Below are positions 1-7,737 of a stretch of DNA of 64,000 bases, in pieces. Source of the DNA: Phormidesmis priestleyi BC1401. Its GTDB lineage: Bacteria > Cyanobacteriota > Cyanobacteriia > Leptolyngbyales > Leptolyngbyaceae. Location of the stretch: NCBI RefSeq assembly GCF_001650195.1, contig NZ_LXYR01000011.1, forward strand, positions 1-64,000. The letters run 5' to 3'. Under the pieces are notes generated by a model. That model worked only from the letters and a program-made list of their open reading frames with translations. It did no database searches and was not told the origin of the DNA. Positions within the stretch are counted from its first letter, which is position 1; each line of letters starts with the position of its first letter. A program made the translations under genes and the position numbers.

Positions 1-7
1 AGACTCT

Positions 8-79
8 GTGGCGTGACCGCCACGCGGGAACCCCTTTTACATCCCCATGCTTAAAAGACAGGGGCTTTAAGGGTTCCCC
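8..79. other. Structured left edge: two nested hairpins
   Basis: A perfect 6-bp hairpin, GTGGCG with loop TGAC, lies at 8-23. It is followed by a larger inverted repeat pairing GGGAACCCCTT (26-36) with AAGGGTTCCC (69-78) across one bulge. Compact subterminal hairpins like these occur at ends of IS200/IS605-type elements and in their guide RNAs, but no transposase or TnpB gene is in view because the window begins here. The identity is therefore only a guess. No coding sequence is seen between 1 and 179. Confidence 0.3.
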
Positions 80-179
80 AGCCCTCCATTCCGGTAAGCG
101 ATGAGAAGAGCGATCGCCCCTCTGTTTAATCGGTTAATCAGTGGGTGAGATCGCTTTGTTATCCGGTAATCCCAATTTG

Positions 180-551
180 CTAACTGGCGGCAGCGAGTTT
201 TTGACGGGAAGGGCGCTTGCGGTCTGATTTTTTCTTCAAGCCAACGGACTGGGCTTCATTACTGTCGGCACCGAATTGTCCTCGCACAACTTCTTTCATT
301 GCTAGAACTGCGTTGTGGAATTCCCATTCTGCTAAACGGGCAGCGTCGGAGGCGGCACGGTAGAGGGCAAGTTTTTCGGTTTCAGCCTGTTGTTTTGCCA
401 GCATGGTTTGATAGGCTTGGTGCACGGCTTCGGGGGTGGCTTCTTGGCGTTGGGTGCTGTAACCCTGGATCGTGTTCAAGCCGTTGAGGGAGTCGGTATC
501 TTGATTCAGGATTGGGGGAGACAGGCGACGGTTTGTGTTAGCAGAGGGCAT
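180..551 (-). CDS. Small hypothetical protein, 123 aa
   Basis: I do not recognise this family. The start ATG at 551 is preceded by a good ribosome binding site (AGGAG about 7 nt upstream on the minus strand), which supports real expression. The N-terminal third is polar and probably disordered. Residues about 40-90 look like one amphipathic helical segment rich in Ala, Glu and Gln. The C-terminus is strongly basic (Lys/Arg cluster from about residue 105). No membrane segment, signal peptide or catalytic motif is visible. A nucleic-acid contact through the basic tail is possible but not shown. Its upstream region holds the repeated TACATT-type motifs at 641-795, so it may be under specific control. 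Confidence 0.6.
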   Translation of the reverse strand: MPSANTNRRLSPPILNQDTDSLNGLNTIQGYSTQRQEATPEAVHQAYQTMLAKQQAETEKLALYRAASDAARLAEWEFHNAVLAMKEVVRGQFGADSNEAQSVGLKKKSDRKRPSRQKLAAAS

Positions 552-640
552 GATGCACTCCTAAATAGTAGTTGACTTCTTTAGAGTGCCTAAAGTCACA
601 CTGAGTTGAACAGGCATGGGAAATTTTAGGCTGAAATGGA

Positions 641-795
641 AATGTACCAGGCTGCATTCCCTTTGTAGGCGATCGCAACGTTAATGTATCGGGTTACATT
701 CGGCTTGCATCGAGACACATTTAATTTGTAAAGGGTTACATTTGAAAAGGATCGGGTCGCATTGATTAAGTATTAAATTGCATTGGTAATGTAAC
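641..795. promoter_or_regulatory. Cluster of AATGTA/TACATT inverted motifs in a 426-bp intergenic region
   Basis: Between the divergent small gene (start 551) and the TIR gene (start 978) the motif TTRCATT or its complement recurs. AATGTA-N6-TGCATT lies at 641-658 and AATGTA-N6-TACATT at 683-700, a perfect dyad. GGGTTACATT is at 733-742, GGGTCGCATT near 754-763, and TTGCATT followed by AATGTAAC at about 778-795. The spacing is irregular, so this is not a simple tandem repeat. It could be a multi-site operator for one of the flanking genes. No protein that binds it can be named. Nothing else was seen between 552 and 977. Confidence 0.35.
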
Positions 796-977
796 AGGAA
801 GCACTAGAGAAGCGGGGAGGATGGCAACTAGGGAAGGGGCAATCGCCCTAATTTAAGCCTTGAATCAGTAGAAACATTTGTACGAAAGGATGGGCACTAT
901 GGAGATATGGTGGTGTCAATAAATAAAATGATTCAAAATAGAGGCTACGGTGTCAAAGATTCTGGGTTACTTGCTAG

Positions 978-2534
978 ATGACTGATGTCAAAGTCAAGGT
1001 ATTTTTCTCTTACTCTCACGAAGACGAAAGCTTGCGTGATGAGTTAGCAAAACACTTAAAGCCGCTAGAACGTCAAAATAAGATTGAAGCGTGGCACGAT
1101 CGTAAGATTGACCCCGGCACAGATTGGCGTGAAGAGCTTGACAGGCAGCTAAACTCGGCAGACATTATTTTGCTGCTTGTCAGCCCAAGCTTTGTCCATT
1201 CAGATTTTTGCTATTGCACTGAACTGGAACAGGCTAGAAAACGTCATGATGCTGGAGAAGCTTGCATCATTCCTATTTTTCTAAGACCGCTCGATCTTGA
1301 AGCACTGGAGGGCACTCCGCTACAAACTTTACAAGGATTACCAGAGCCAAGCAAACCGATTACTAAATGGGACAATCGGGATGAAGCTTTGGTACTAGTT
1401 GCGAGGGGTATCCGTATAGCTGTCAGTAAAATTCAGCAGGAAAAAGAAAGAAGGCAAGTCACTCAATCGAGGGAATTAATGCGTCAGTCTTCTTTGAGCG
1501 GGCGGGTACCAGATGAGTACTATATCAAACGGGATGAGGCGCAAGGGACATCTGAAGCTGATGTGCTAATCGTCACTGTGACTAAGATCGAAAGTCATGC
1601 GGTGTTGCAAACGTTTGAGCAAACTACTGGTCGTCGGACAACAGCGCAATCAATTGACAATCGTCTGTACTTTAATCTGGGGGAAGTCAACGGCGCGAAA
1701 GTTTTTCTAACACAATCTGAGATGGGCAGTGGCGGACTAGATGCGTCGTTGCTTACGGTTCGCAAGGGGATTGATTCACTTTCACCTACGGCTGTCATTA
1801 TGGCGGGGATTGCCTTTGGCATCAATGATCAAAAGCAAGCCATCGGCGAGATTCTGGTGACGGAACAGCTCAGGTTATACGACTTACAACGGATGGGTAC
1901 ACAGGATGTCCAACCGCAAATTATTTTACGAGGTGATAAACCCCATGCTTCGCCCTGGCTCATTAATCACTTCAAGAGTGCTGATCTGCTGTGGGATGGT
2001 GCCAGGGTTAGCTTTGGTGTGGTTTTGACTGGCGAAAAGCTAGTGGATAATATAGACTTTCGGGAGCAACTGCGGAGCTTTGAGCCAGAAGCTATTGGTG
2101 GTGAGATGGAAGGAGGTGGTTTGTATGTCGCCTGTCAGGATAAGAAAGTGGATTGGATTCTGGTCAAGGCGATTTGTGATTGGGCGGATGGCAACAAAGC
2201 TCAAGATAAAGATGCTCGTCAGCAAACCGCTGCTCAGAATGCCGCTGCTTTTGTGCTGGAGGCACTGCAATTGGCAGCAATCAATTGGCAGCAACGGCGA
2301 GGCAAGACAACGAAGGCTACCCCAAATCCAGAATTACACAGAGAAAATGCAAATCAGGAGGTAGTGCTTCCGGCATTAGTAATGGCACGGAGATCATTGG
2401 CTATTCTAGAAGAGCAAGCCGCTGGTTATGGCAAGCTGCAAATACCTACCCATCTGCGGATTGACCTAGAGGAAAAACGGCGGGAAGTGGCAGAATTGGA
2501 AGCAAGATTGAGGGATGGGGAATCCAATGGATGA
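978..2534 (+). CDS. TIR domain-nucleoside phosphorylase fusion with C-terminal coupling module
   Basis: This 518-aa protein has three parts. Residues about 5-150 form a TIR domain: the strand KVFFSYSHED, a putative NAD-cleaving glutamate at E82 in the CYCTELEQA segment, and the closing PLQTLQGLPEP/ITKWDNRDEA motifs common in bacterial TIR effectors. Residues about 190-435 form a phosphorylase/nucleosidase (PNP/MTAN-like) domain with GIAFGIND, GGEMEGGGLY and VKAICDWADG. Residues 471-511 are a charged helical module with DLEEKRREVAELEARL that recurs at the N-terminus of the next protein. The gene overlaps the STAND gene by 8 nt, so they are surely co-expressed. By family knowledge TIR domains hydrolyse NAD and PNP-type effectors can cleave nucleotides. 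That the two act together as a suicide effector is inference. Confidence 0.85.
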   Translation: MTDVKVKVFFSYSHEDESLRDELAKHLKPLERQNKIEAWHDRKIDPGTDWREELDRQLNSADIILLLVSPSFVHSDFCYCTELEQARKRHDAGEACIIPIFLRPLDLEALEGTPLQTLQGLPEPSKPITKWDNRDEALVLVARGIRIAVSKIQQEKERRQVTQSRELMRQSSLSGRVPDEYYIKRDEAQGTSEADVLIVTVTKIESHAVLQTFEQTTGRRTTAQSIDNRLYFNLGEVNGAKVFLTQSEMGSGGLDASLLTVRKGIDSLSPTAVIMAGIAFGINDQKQAIGEILVTEQLRLYDLQRMGTQDVQPQIILRGDKPHASPWLINHFKSADLLWDGARVSFGVVLTGEKLVDNIDFREQLRSFEPEAIGGEMEGGGLYVACQDKKVDWILVKAICDWADGNKAQDKDARQQTAAQNAAAFVLEALQLAAINWQQRRGKTTKATPNPELHRENANQEVVLPALVMARRSLAILEEQAAGYGKLQIPTHLRIDLEEKRREVAELEARLRDGESNG

Positions 2535-5500
2535 TTGTGCCAATTTGGAAAAAACTTTAGCCATTGCAAAGCAGACGCTTGCGAAGCTAGAACAACAAAA
2601 AGCTGGTCATACATTCCTCTCAATGCCCCCCAATCTAGAGGTAGATTTGGAGGAGAAACGCAAGGAAGTTGCTGAGCTTGAGGCTCGTTTAACTAAGGCA
2701 ACAGTGCCATCAGAAAAAAAAGAAACTCAACAAGCTGCTCAGTCAGGTTTGAATCGCCCATCTCCAATGCGATCGCGAGTGCAAAACGAGCATTACATCG
2801 AGCGAGATGAGGCGAAAAGGTTCTTAGAAAGCTTTGAACGTGCACTTCAGAAACCAGAGGGACAACCCTTATTGTTTAATATTTGCGGCATTGGCGGAGT
2901 TGGCAAGACAACCTTGTTGGGGCGTTTGCAGGAAGCTCATACAGAAGTTAATTTTTTAGGAGTTTGTTTTGCTAAAACGGCTGATATCGAAACTCCGCTA
3001 AAACTAATGCGGAAGTTGCATCAGCAGGCAAGAGACCTTTCAGGCTCCGAAATAAGTACCGATGCATTTGCACAGCGAGAGCAGGAGTTTACAACAACCC
3101 TTTTTGAGTTGAGTCAGCGATCGATAGATGGCACAGAAACTAGTAGTGAAGACGCAAGAAAGATTACTAGCTGGTTTGAACGATTTATCTGGTTAGGGAC
3201 AGCCAGCTTTGCCTCTATGTCAAATCAACCGAAATCCTATGAAACTTCAGGTTCGGGATTTGCGCCGTTAGGGGCAATTGGTGAGGATGCCGAGGGGTTG
3301 AAAGAATGGATTCAGCAGCGAGTGCGGAATCACCCTGCGACGAAAGATCGGCCTGAGCTACAGGCACTCATGTTAGAACCTGTTTCTAAGCTGACGCAAG
3401 CCTTTGCCGAGAGTTTAATGCACGTTGCCCAACGCAGGGAACGATCGCTCGTGCTGATTTTAGATACCTACGAGAAAGCGCAGGCTTACCTCAATCAATG
3501 GCTATGGCAGTATTTGGTCGAAGACACTCCGCTTGCTTCTTCCCCAGTGCGACTGGTGGTGGTCGGGCGGCGATCGCTGCAAGCCGATGAAGGGTGGCGC
3601 AAGCTCAATCAAGATCGGAGGTTGCTGCATGAGACATCACTCAAGAAATTTGACAGAAAGAAAACTGAGGACTATCTTCAGCAGATTGGTATTCAAAGTG
3701 GGGGTACACGCGCCAAAATCTACAAAGTCACCCAGGGATTACCCTATTATCTGGATTGGGTACGAAAGCAACGAGAGGGCGGCAAAGAACCTGACTTTTC
3801 TAAAGGGAATCAGGCGATCGCTGAACTCCTTTTGCAGGGCATTGATTCCCAGCAGCGCAAGATTTTGCAGGTAGTGGCTTGTTGCCGCTGGTTTGATCTG
3901 GCAATGATGCGGTATCTGTTGGGGAGAAATGGCTTGAACTTGCAACAAGATGCTGATAGTGCAGAGAGTTATTTTGAATGGTTAAAGCGCTCAGACTTCG
4001 TTGAGTTTAGCAAAGGGCACTATCGCCTAGACGACGTGGCACGGGATGTCTTTCGGCAGTCCTATTTTCAGGATGGACAGAATCAGTTTCGTAAAACCCA
4101 TTCCCTACTCGCGGACTATTTCAAACAACAGGCAAATGAACTCTTTGAGCCTTCAAGTCTTTTACCCGATCCGTATGAGGATGAGGAGTGGCGGAAACTG
4201 ATCGCCGAGTCTGTCTATTACAGTCTTTTTGGTAAGGGAAGGGAGGGACTCCAGCAATATATAGAACAGGTTTTTATTGCAGCTTATTTGCGAGAGCCGA
4301 GTGTCTTTATCGCTCCCTTCGCTTTTATTCGTGCAGAGATGAATGAAGAGAACCAAAATTTGCTTCCTAAAGCAACAGGCAAACTTTTTCAAGATTCTGC
4401 AATAGCTCTCAGATTCGGTTGGGTTTTTCTAGGTAAACCTCTAAAAAGTTACAAGCTTGAATTTGAAGGTGAGGACAATTTATCAGAAGAGGAGATTGAG
4501 GCACGCTTGCAAAAGGTTGAGAATTCTTTGCAAGTTTTGCTGGAGCAGGTAGGCAACTTGCAGGATAGCTTTAGTAAGGGTGTAGGGCTAATGTATAAGT
4601 CTTTACACTGCAATCGATCCAGGTACATAATTGACTCACTTTTGCAAGCGAAGCATCAGGCAGAACTGCCAATGACGCGCTGCCGCCCAAAACTACTGCA
4701 TAGTCTTTTTTCAAATCTTGGGAGCTTGCTGAACGACATAGAACGTTATCAAGATGCCCTGGATTGTTGTGAGAAAGCCCTAGAGTTGTGGGAAGGTAGT
4801 GCACTTACTTTTTCAAGAAAGGGGCATGTACTCTTTAATCTCAAGCGCTATGAGGAAGCACTGGAGAGCTATCAAAAAGCAATTGACCTTGACCCTAAAG
4901 ATGTTAATGCTTGGATAAATCGAGGGGCTGCACTCGGCAGGCTAGAGCGGTATGAGGAAGCACTGGAGAGCTATCAAAAAGCAATTGACCTTGACCCTAA
5001 AGATGTTAATGCTTGGATAAATCGAGGGGCTGCACTCGGCAGGCTAGAGCGGCATGAGGAAGCACTGGAGAGCTATCAAAAAGCAATTGACCTTGACCCT
5101 AAAGATGTTAATGCTTGGATAAATCGAGGGGATGCACTCTTTAATCTCAAGCGGTATGAGGAAGCACTGGAGAGCTATCAAAAAGCAATTGACCTTGACC
5201 CTAAAGATGTTAATGCTTGGATAAATCGAGGGGATGCACTCTTTAATCAAGAGCGGCATGAGGAAGCACTGGAGAGCTATCAAAAAGCAATTGACCTTGA
5301 CCCTAAAGATGTTAATGCTTGGATAAATCGAGGGGATGCACTCTTTAATCAAGAGCGGCATGAGGAAGCACTGGAGAGCTATCAAAAAGCAATTGACCTT
5401 GACCCTAAAGATGTTAATGCTTGGATAAATCGGGGGGATGCACTATGCGAACTGAAGCAGTATGGTGAAGCGATTGCCGCTTGCGATCGAGCGCTTGAGA

Positions 5501-5904
5501 TTGATCCTGAAAGTTCTAATGCACTGAATTCTCAAGCGTTAACCTTGAGCTTCCTCAAAGAGTTTGAGAAAGCGATTGTAGCAATTGACAAAGCAATCAA
5601 ATTAAAGCCTGAAGAAGTGTTGTTTACAGCAAATCGCGGTATTGTTCTGGCAAGGGCGGGTCGATATGCTGAAGCTCTCGCTGCGTGTGAGCAAGCGGTA
5701 AAGCAAGACCCCAAACATGAGAGCGGCTATTACGCCAAAGCCTGCTACTACGCCCTGCAAGGTGAGATTGAACAGGTAATCGATAATTTAATAAAAGCGC
5801 TTGAGATTGCACCTCGCCATAGCCGAAGTTCGGCAAAGCACAACCCAGATTTTGACGGTATTCGAGATGATGAACAATTTCGAGCCTTAGTGTATCTGGA
5901 ATAG
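2527..5904 (+). CDS. STAND-type P-loop NTPase with C-terminal TPR array, probable sensor/switch of the TIR-PNP effector
   Basis: The protein has 1125 aa when read from the ATG at 2527, which has GGGGA just upstream; an in-frame ATG at 2515 has no good ribosome binding site. Residues about 8-55 repeat the coupling module of the upstream TIR-PNP protein. A linker RVQNEHYIERDEA follows at 84-96. The NTPase has Walker A GIGGVGKTT (Lys127), a Walker B strand VLILD near residue 310, and a winged-helix-like region near 420-530. The C-terminus from about 720 is helical TPR, including six almost identical 34-aa units (775-978). STAND NTPases with repeat sensors act as ligand-triggered oligomerising switches, for example in Avs-type phage defence. 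That function here is inferred from architecture and gene pairing. Confidence 0.85.
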   Translation: MDDCANLEKTLAIAKQTLAKLEQQKAGHTFLSMPPNLEVDLEEKRKEVAELEARLTKATVPSEKKETQQAAQSGLNRPSPMRSRVQNEHYIERDEAKRFLESFERALQKPEGQPLLFNICGIGGVGKTTLLGRLQEAHTEVNFLGVCFAKTADIETPLKLMRKLHQQARDLSGSEISTDAFAQREQEFTTTLFELSQRSIDGTETSSEDARKITSWFERFIWLGTASFASMSNQPKSYETSGSGFAPLGAIGEDAEGLKEWIQQRVRNHPATKDRPELQALMLEPVSKLTQAFAESLMHVAQRRERSLVLILDTYEKAQAYLNQWLWQYLVEDTPLASSPVRLVVVGRRSLQADEGWRKLNQDRRLLHETSLKKFDRKKTEDYLQQIGIQSGGTRAKIYKVTQGLPYYLDWVRKQREGGKEPDFSKGNQAIAELLLQGIDSQQRKILQVVACCRWFDLAMMRYLLGRNGLNLQQDADSAESYFEWLKRSDFVEFSKGHYRLDDVARDVFRQSYFQDGQNQFRKTHSLLADYFKQQANELFEPSSLLPDPYEDEEWRKLIAESVYYSLFGKGREGLQQYIEQVFIAAYLREPSVFIAPFAFIRAEMNEENQNLLPKATGKLFQDSAIALRFGWVFLGKPLKSYKLEFEGEDNLSEEEIEARLQKVENSLQVLLEQVGNLQDSFSKGVGLMYKSLHCNRSRYIIDSLLQAKHQAELPMTRCRPKLLHSLFSNLGSLLNDIERYQDALDCCEKALELWEGSALTFSRKGHVLFNLKRYEEALESYQKAIDLDPKDVNAWINRGAALGRLERYEEALESYQKAIDLDPKDVNAWINRGAALGRLERHEEALESYQKAIDLDPKDVNAWINRGDALFNLKRYEEALESYQKAIDLDPKDVNAWINRGDALFNQERHEEALESYQKAIDLDPKDVNAWINRGDALFNQERHEEALESYQKAIDLDPKDVNAWINRGDALCELKQYGEAIAACDRALEIDPESSNALNSQALTLSFLKEFEKAIVAIDKAIKLKPEEVLFTANRGIVLARAGRYAEALAACEQAVKQDPKHESGYYAKACYYALQGEIEQVIDNLIKALEIAPRHSRSSAKHNPDFDGIRDDEQFRALVYLE
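4849..5460 (+). repeat. Six tandem 102-bp TPR-coding repeats
   Basis: Six units of 102 bp begin at 4849, 4951, 5053, 5155, 5257 and 5359. In each, roughly the first 75 bp, coding EEALESYQKAIDLDPKDVN and the following AWINRG, is identical or nearly so, even at silent positions. Variation is confined to the last ten codons, giving GAALGRLER, GDALFNLKR, GDALFNQER and GDALCELKQ variants. Diverged TPR units flank the block on both sides. This indicates recent expansion or ongoing gene conversion. Confidence 0.95.
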
Positions 5905-5966
5905 GAATTCTGAGCCAGGGAAGTTTTGGAGCTGTGATCGCCCTCCACCCCACTCCTCACCACTCA

Positions 5967-6176
5967 ACCTCTGAACACGGAGCTTCAACCTTTGAACCCA
6001 TAACTCCGACCTCAACGCCTGAAACTCCGACATCGGAACCCGGAACTTTGACCTCAGAACCCGACACATCAGCCTCAAAGCCTGAAACTCCGACCTCAGA
6101 ACCCGGAATGTCAAGCCTGGAACCCGACACTCCAACCTCAGAACTGCAAACTTCGGGTTCAGAAGCTCAAGCGTGT
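5967..6176. repeat. Ten degenerate 21-bp tandem repeats between the STAND gene and the NUDIX gene
   Basis: A 21-bp period with consensus near ACCTCAGAACCCGGAACTCCG runs ten times. In one plus-strand frame it reads as heptads of the type TSEPETP, and on the minus strand as FRVLRSE. The open frame (GTG at 5934 to TGA at 6224) comes from the repeat having no stop in that phase and has no convincing ribosome binding site, so I do not call a protein. Heptanucleotide-based tandem repeats are common in cyanobacterial spacers. This one occupies the place where the N-terminal domain of the downstream NudC-like protein would be expected. Confidence 0.8.
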
Positions 6177-6234
6177 AAATCTGTATCAACAACCACTTGC
6201 GAAAAGCCCCATTCTAGACGATGACCTGTTCGCA

Positions 6235-6753
6235 TTGAGTGGTCGCGCCGTTCAGATTAAAGAGTGGGATCGGACTCATCAATATTGTGGATACTGTGCA
6301 ACTCTGATGACTCAGATAGTCGGAGACAGAGCCAAACGCTGTCCTAACTGTGGGTTGGTTAACTATCCCCGGCTGTCGCCTGCGATTATTGTATTGATTT
6401 CTCGTGGCGAAGACATTTTGTTAGCGCGATCGCCTCGGTTTCCGTCGTTGATGTTTAGCGTGTTGGCAGGTTTTGTGGAGCCAGGAGAATCGCTCGAAGA
6501 AACGCTGATTCGTGAAGTGCGTGAAGAGGTGGGCATTGAGGTCAAAGACATCCGTTATTTTGGCTCTCAGCCCTGGGCGTTTCCCAACTCGTTGATGATT
6601 GGGTTTACGGCAGTTTATGCGGGGGGAGAGATCACGATCGAGCCAGCAGAAATCGCCGAAGCCGCTTGGTTTCATAAACACGACCTGCCCAACATTCCGC
6701 CCAAATTGAGCATTGCCCGCAGGCTTATCGATCGGTTTGTTGAAGAAACGTGA
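6235..6753 (+). CDS. NudC-like NUDIX hydrolase (NADH pyrophosphatase), N-terminally short
   Basis: The 172-aa product has the NudC zinc ribbon (CGYC and CPNC at about residues 18-41), the NUDIX box [24 protein letters not shown], and the NudC-specific [11 protein letters not shown] motif. It therefore probably cleaves NAD(H)-type pyrophosphates or de-caps NAD-RNA. Usual NudC proteins are about 260-300 aa with an extra N-terminal domain, which is missing. The start used is a TTG at 6235, but the same frame is open back to 6052, and its residues just upstream (LDDDLFA) look like NudC sequence. True translation may thus begin further upstream from a non-standard codon, or the gene may be 5'-damaged by the adjoining 21-bp repeats. 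It converges on and overlaps rbsK by 29 bp. Confidence 0.75.
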   Translation: MSGRAVQIKEWDRTHQYCGYCATLMTQIVGDRAKRCPNCGLVNYPRLSPAIIVLISRGEDILLARSPRFPSLMFSVLAGFVEPGESLEETLIREVREEVGIEVKDIRYFGSQPWAFPNSLMIGFTAVYAGGEITIEPAEIAEAAWFHKHDLPNIPPKLSIARRLIDRFVEET

Positions 6754-7657
6754 TCAGCGTAGCTCGATCGGGCAGTGAAGCCTGCGCCCCTGATTTCGTA
6801 GTCGCGAGTGCCCCGGCAGCAGATCCCCAAGTCACAGCTTCTCGAAGCGATTTTCCTTCTGCGAGGGCGGCAGCAAGTCCCCCATTAAAGGCATCTCCGG
6901 CGGCTACGGTGTCGATCGCATCGACTCGGAAGGCGGGAAAAAAGAACGCTTCGTCGGGCGTGGCGCAGAATCCGCCTTTTGCCCCCAATTTGATTACGAC
7001 AGTATTGACTCCACGCTGCTGCAAAACAGTGGCTGCCTCTGCGACCAAAGCCGGACTCTCGATCGGAAACCCAACCAGGTGTGCGGCTTCGACCTCGTTA
7101 GGAGTCAAGATATCAATTAGCGGATAGAGTTCGATCGGCAACTCTGACTGTGCCGGAGCCGGATCGAGAATCACCCGAACTCCCAATTTCTGAGCCGCTT
7201 GAGCGGCAGCTTTGACGGCTGCGATCGGAATCTCTAACTGTAATAATAGTGAATCGGCTCCCGCTAAATAAGATGACAATCGTTCGATATCAGATTCATT
7301 CATCTGTCCATTAGCACCGGGAATCACGATAATAGTGTTTTCACCCTGATCCTCGACTGCAATGAGCGCAACGCCAGAGCTAATTGAGTCATCTATTAAG
7401 ATGTCTTTAGTTTCAACTTTTGCAGATTGCAGACTTTGTAAAAGCTCTTGTCCAAAGCGATCGTTTCCGACTCGTCCAATCATCACCGTTGGGAGGTTGA
7501 GACGGGCGATCGCGACTGCCTGATTGGCTCCCTTTCCACCTGGAACCGTTGAGAACCGATGACCGATTAACGTCTCTCCGGGCGCGGGAAGGTGAGGGGT
7601 CTTTGCCACCAGATCCATGTTAATGCTGCCAAAAACAACCACATGAGGAAGAGACAT
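6725..7657 (-). CDS. rbsK: Ribokinase (PfkB family)
   Basis: The 310-aa length is normal for ribokinase, which phosphorylates D-ribose to ribose 5-phosphate in the cytosol. The N-terminal signature GSINMDLV, the sugar-binding [15 protein letters not shown] (about residues 40-55) and the C-terminal PfkB motif [12 protein letters not shown] are present. In the last, AAGD replaces the more usual GAGD but keeps the catalytic Asp (about residue 254). It is transcribed divergently from the xylulokinase gene with about 80 bp between starts, suggesting a small pentose-salvage locus with a shared control region. No ribose transporter is nearby. Confidence 0.88.
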   Translation of the reverse strand: MSLPHVVVFGSINMDLVAKTPHLPAPGETLIGHRFSTVPGGKGANQAVAIARLNLPTVMIGRVGNDRFGQELLQSLQSAKVETKDILIDDSISSGVALIAVEDQGENTIIVIPGANGQMNESDIERLSSYLAGADSLLLQLEIPIAAVKAAAQAAQKLGVRVILDPAPAQSELPIELYPLIDILTPNEVEAAHLVGFPIESPALVAEAATVLQQRGVNTVVIKLGAKGGFCATPDEAFFFPAFRVDAIDTVAAGDAFNGGLAAALAEGKSLREAVTWGSAAGALATTKSGAQASLPDRATLITFLQQTDR

Positions 7658-7737
7658 AGGATTTTAATTCAGATCTAGAGTCAAGGTTAGATCATTTACG
7701 GAAATCCGTGCGTCCCGTCCAAAATTTAAACCAGATT

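Noticed and set aside
5044-5385. 113-codon minus-strand frame with internal repeats
   Set aside because: It is the antisense of the TPR-coding repeats; its periodicity comes from the real gene.
4849-5460. Possible CRISPR array because of regular repeats
   Set aside because: The repeats are contiguous, 102 bp, in frame, and code TPR units; there are no unique spacers or cas genes.
5934-6224. 96-codon open frame rich in Thr, Ser, Glu and Pro
   Set aside because: It is an open phase of the 21-bp tandem repeat, from a GTG without a good ribosome binding site, and its complement is equally open.
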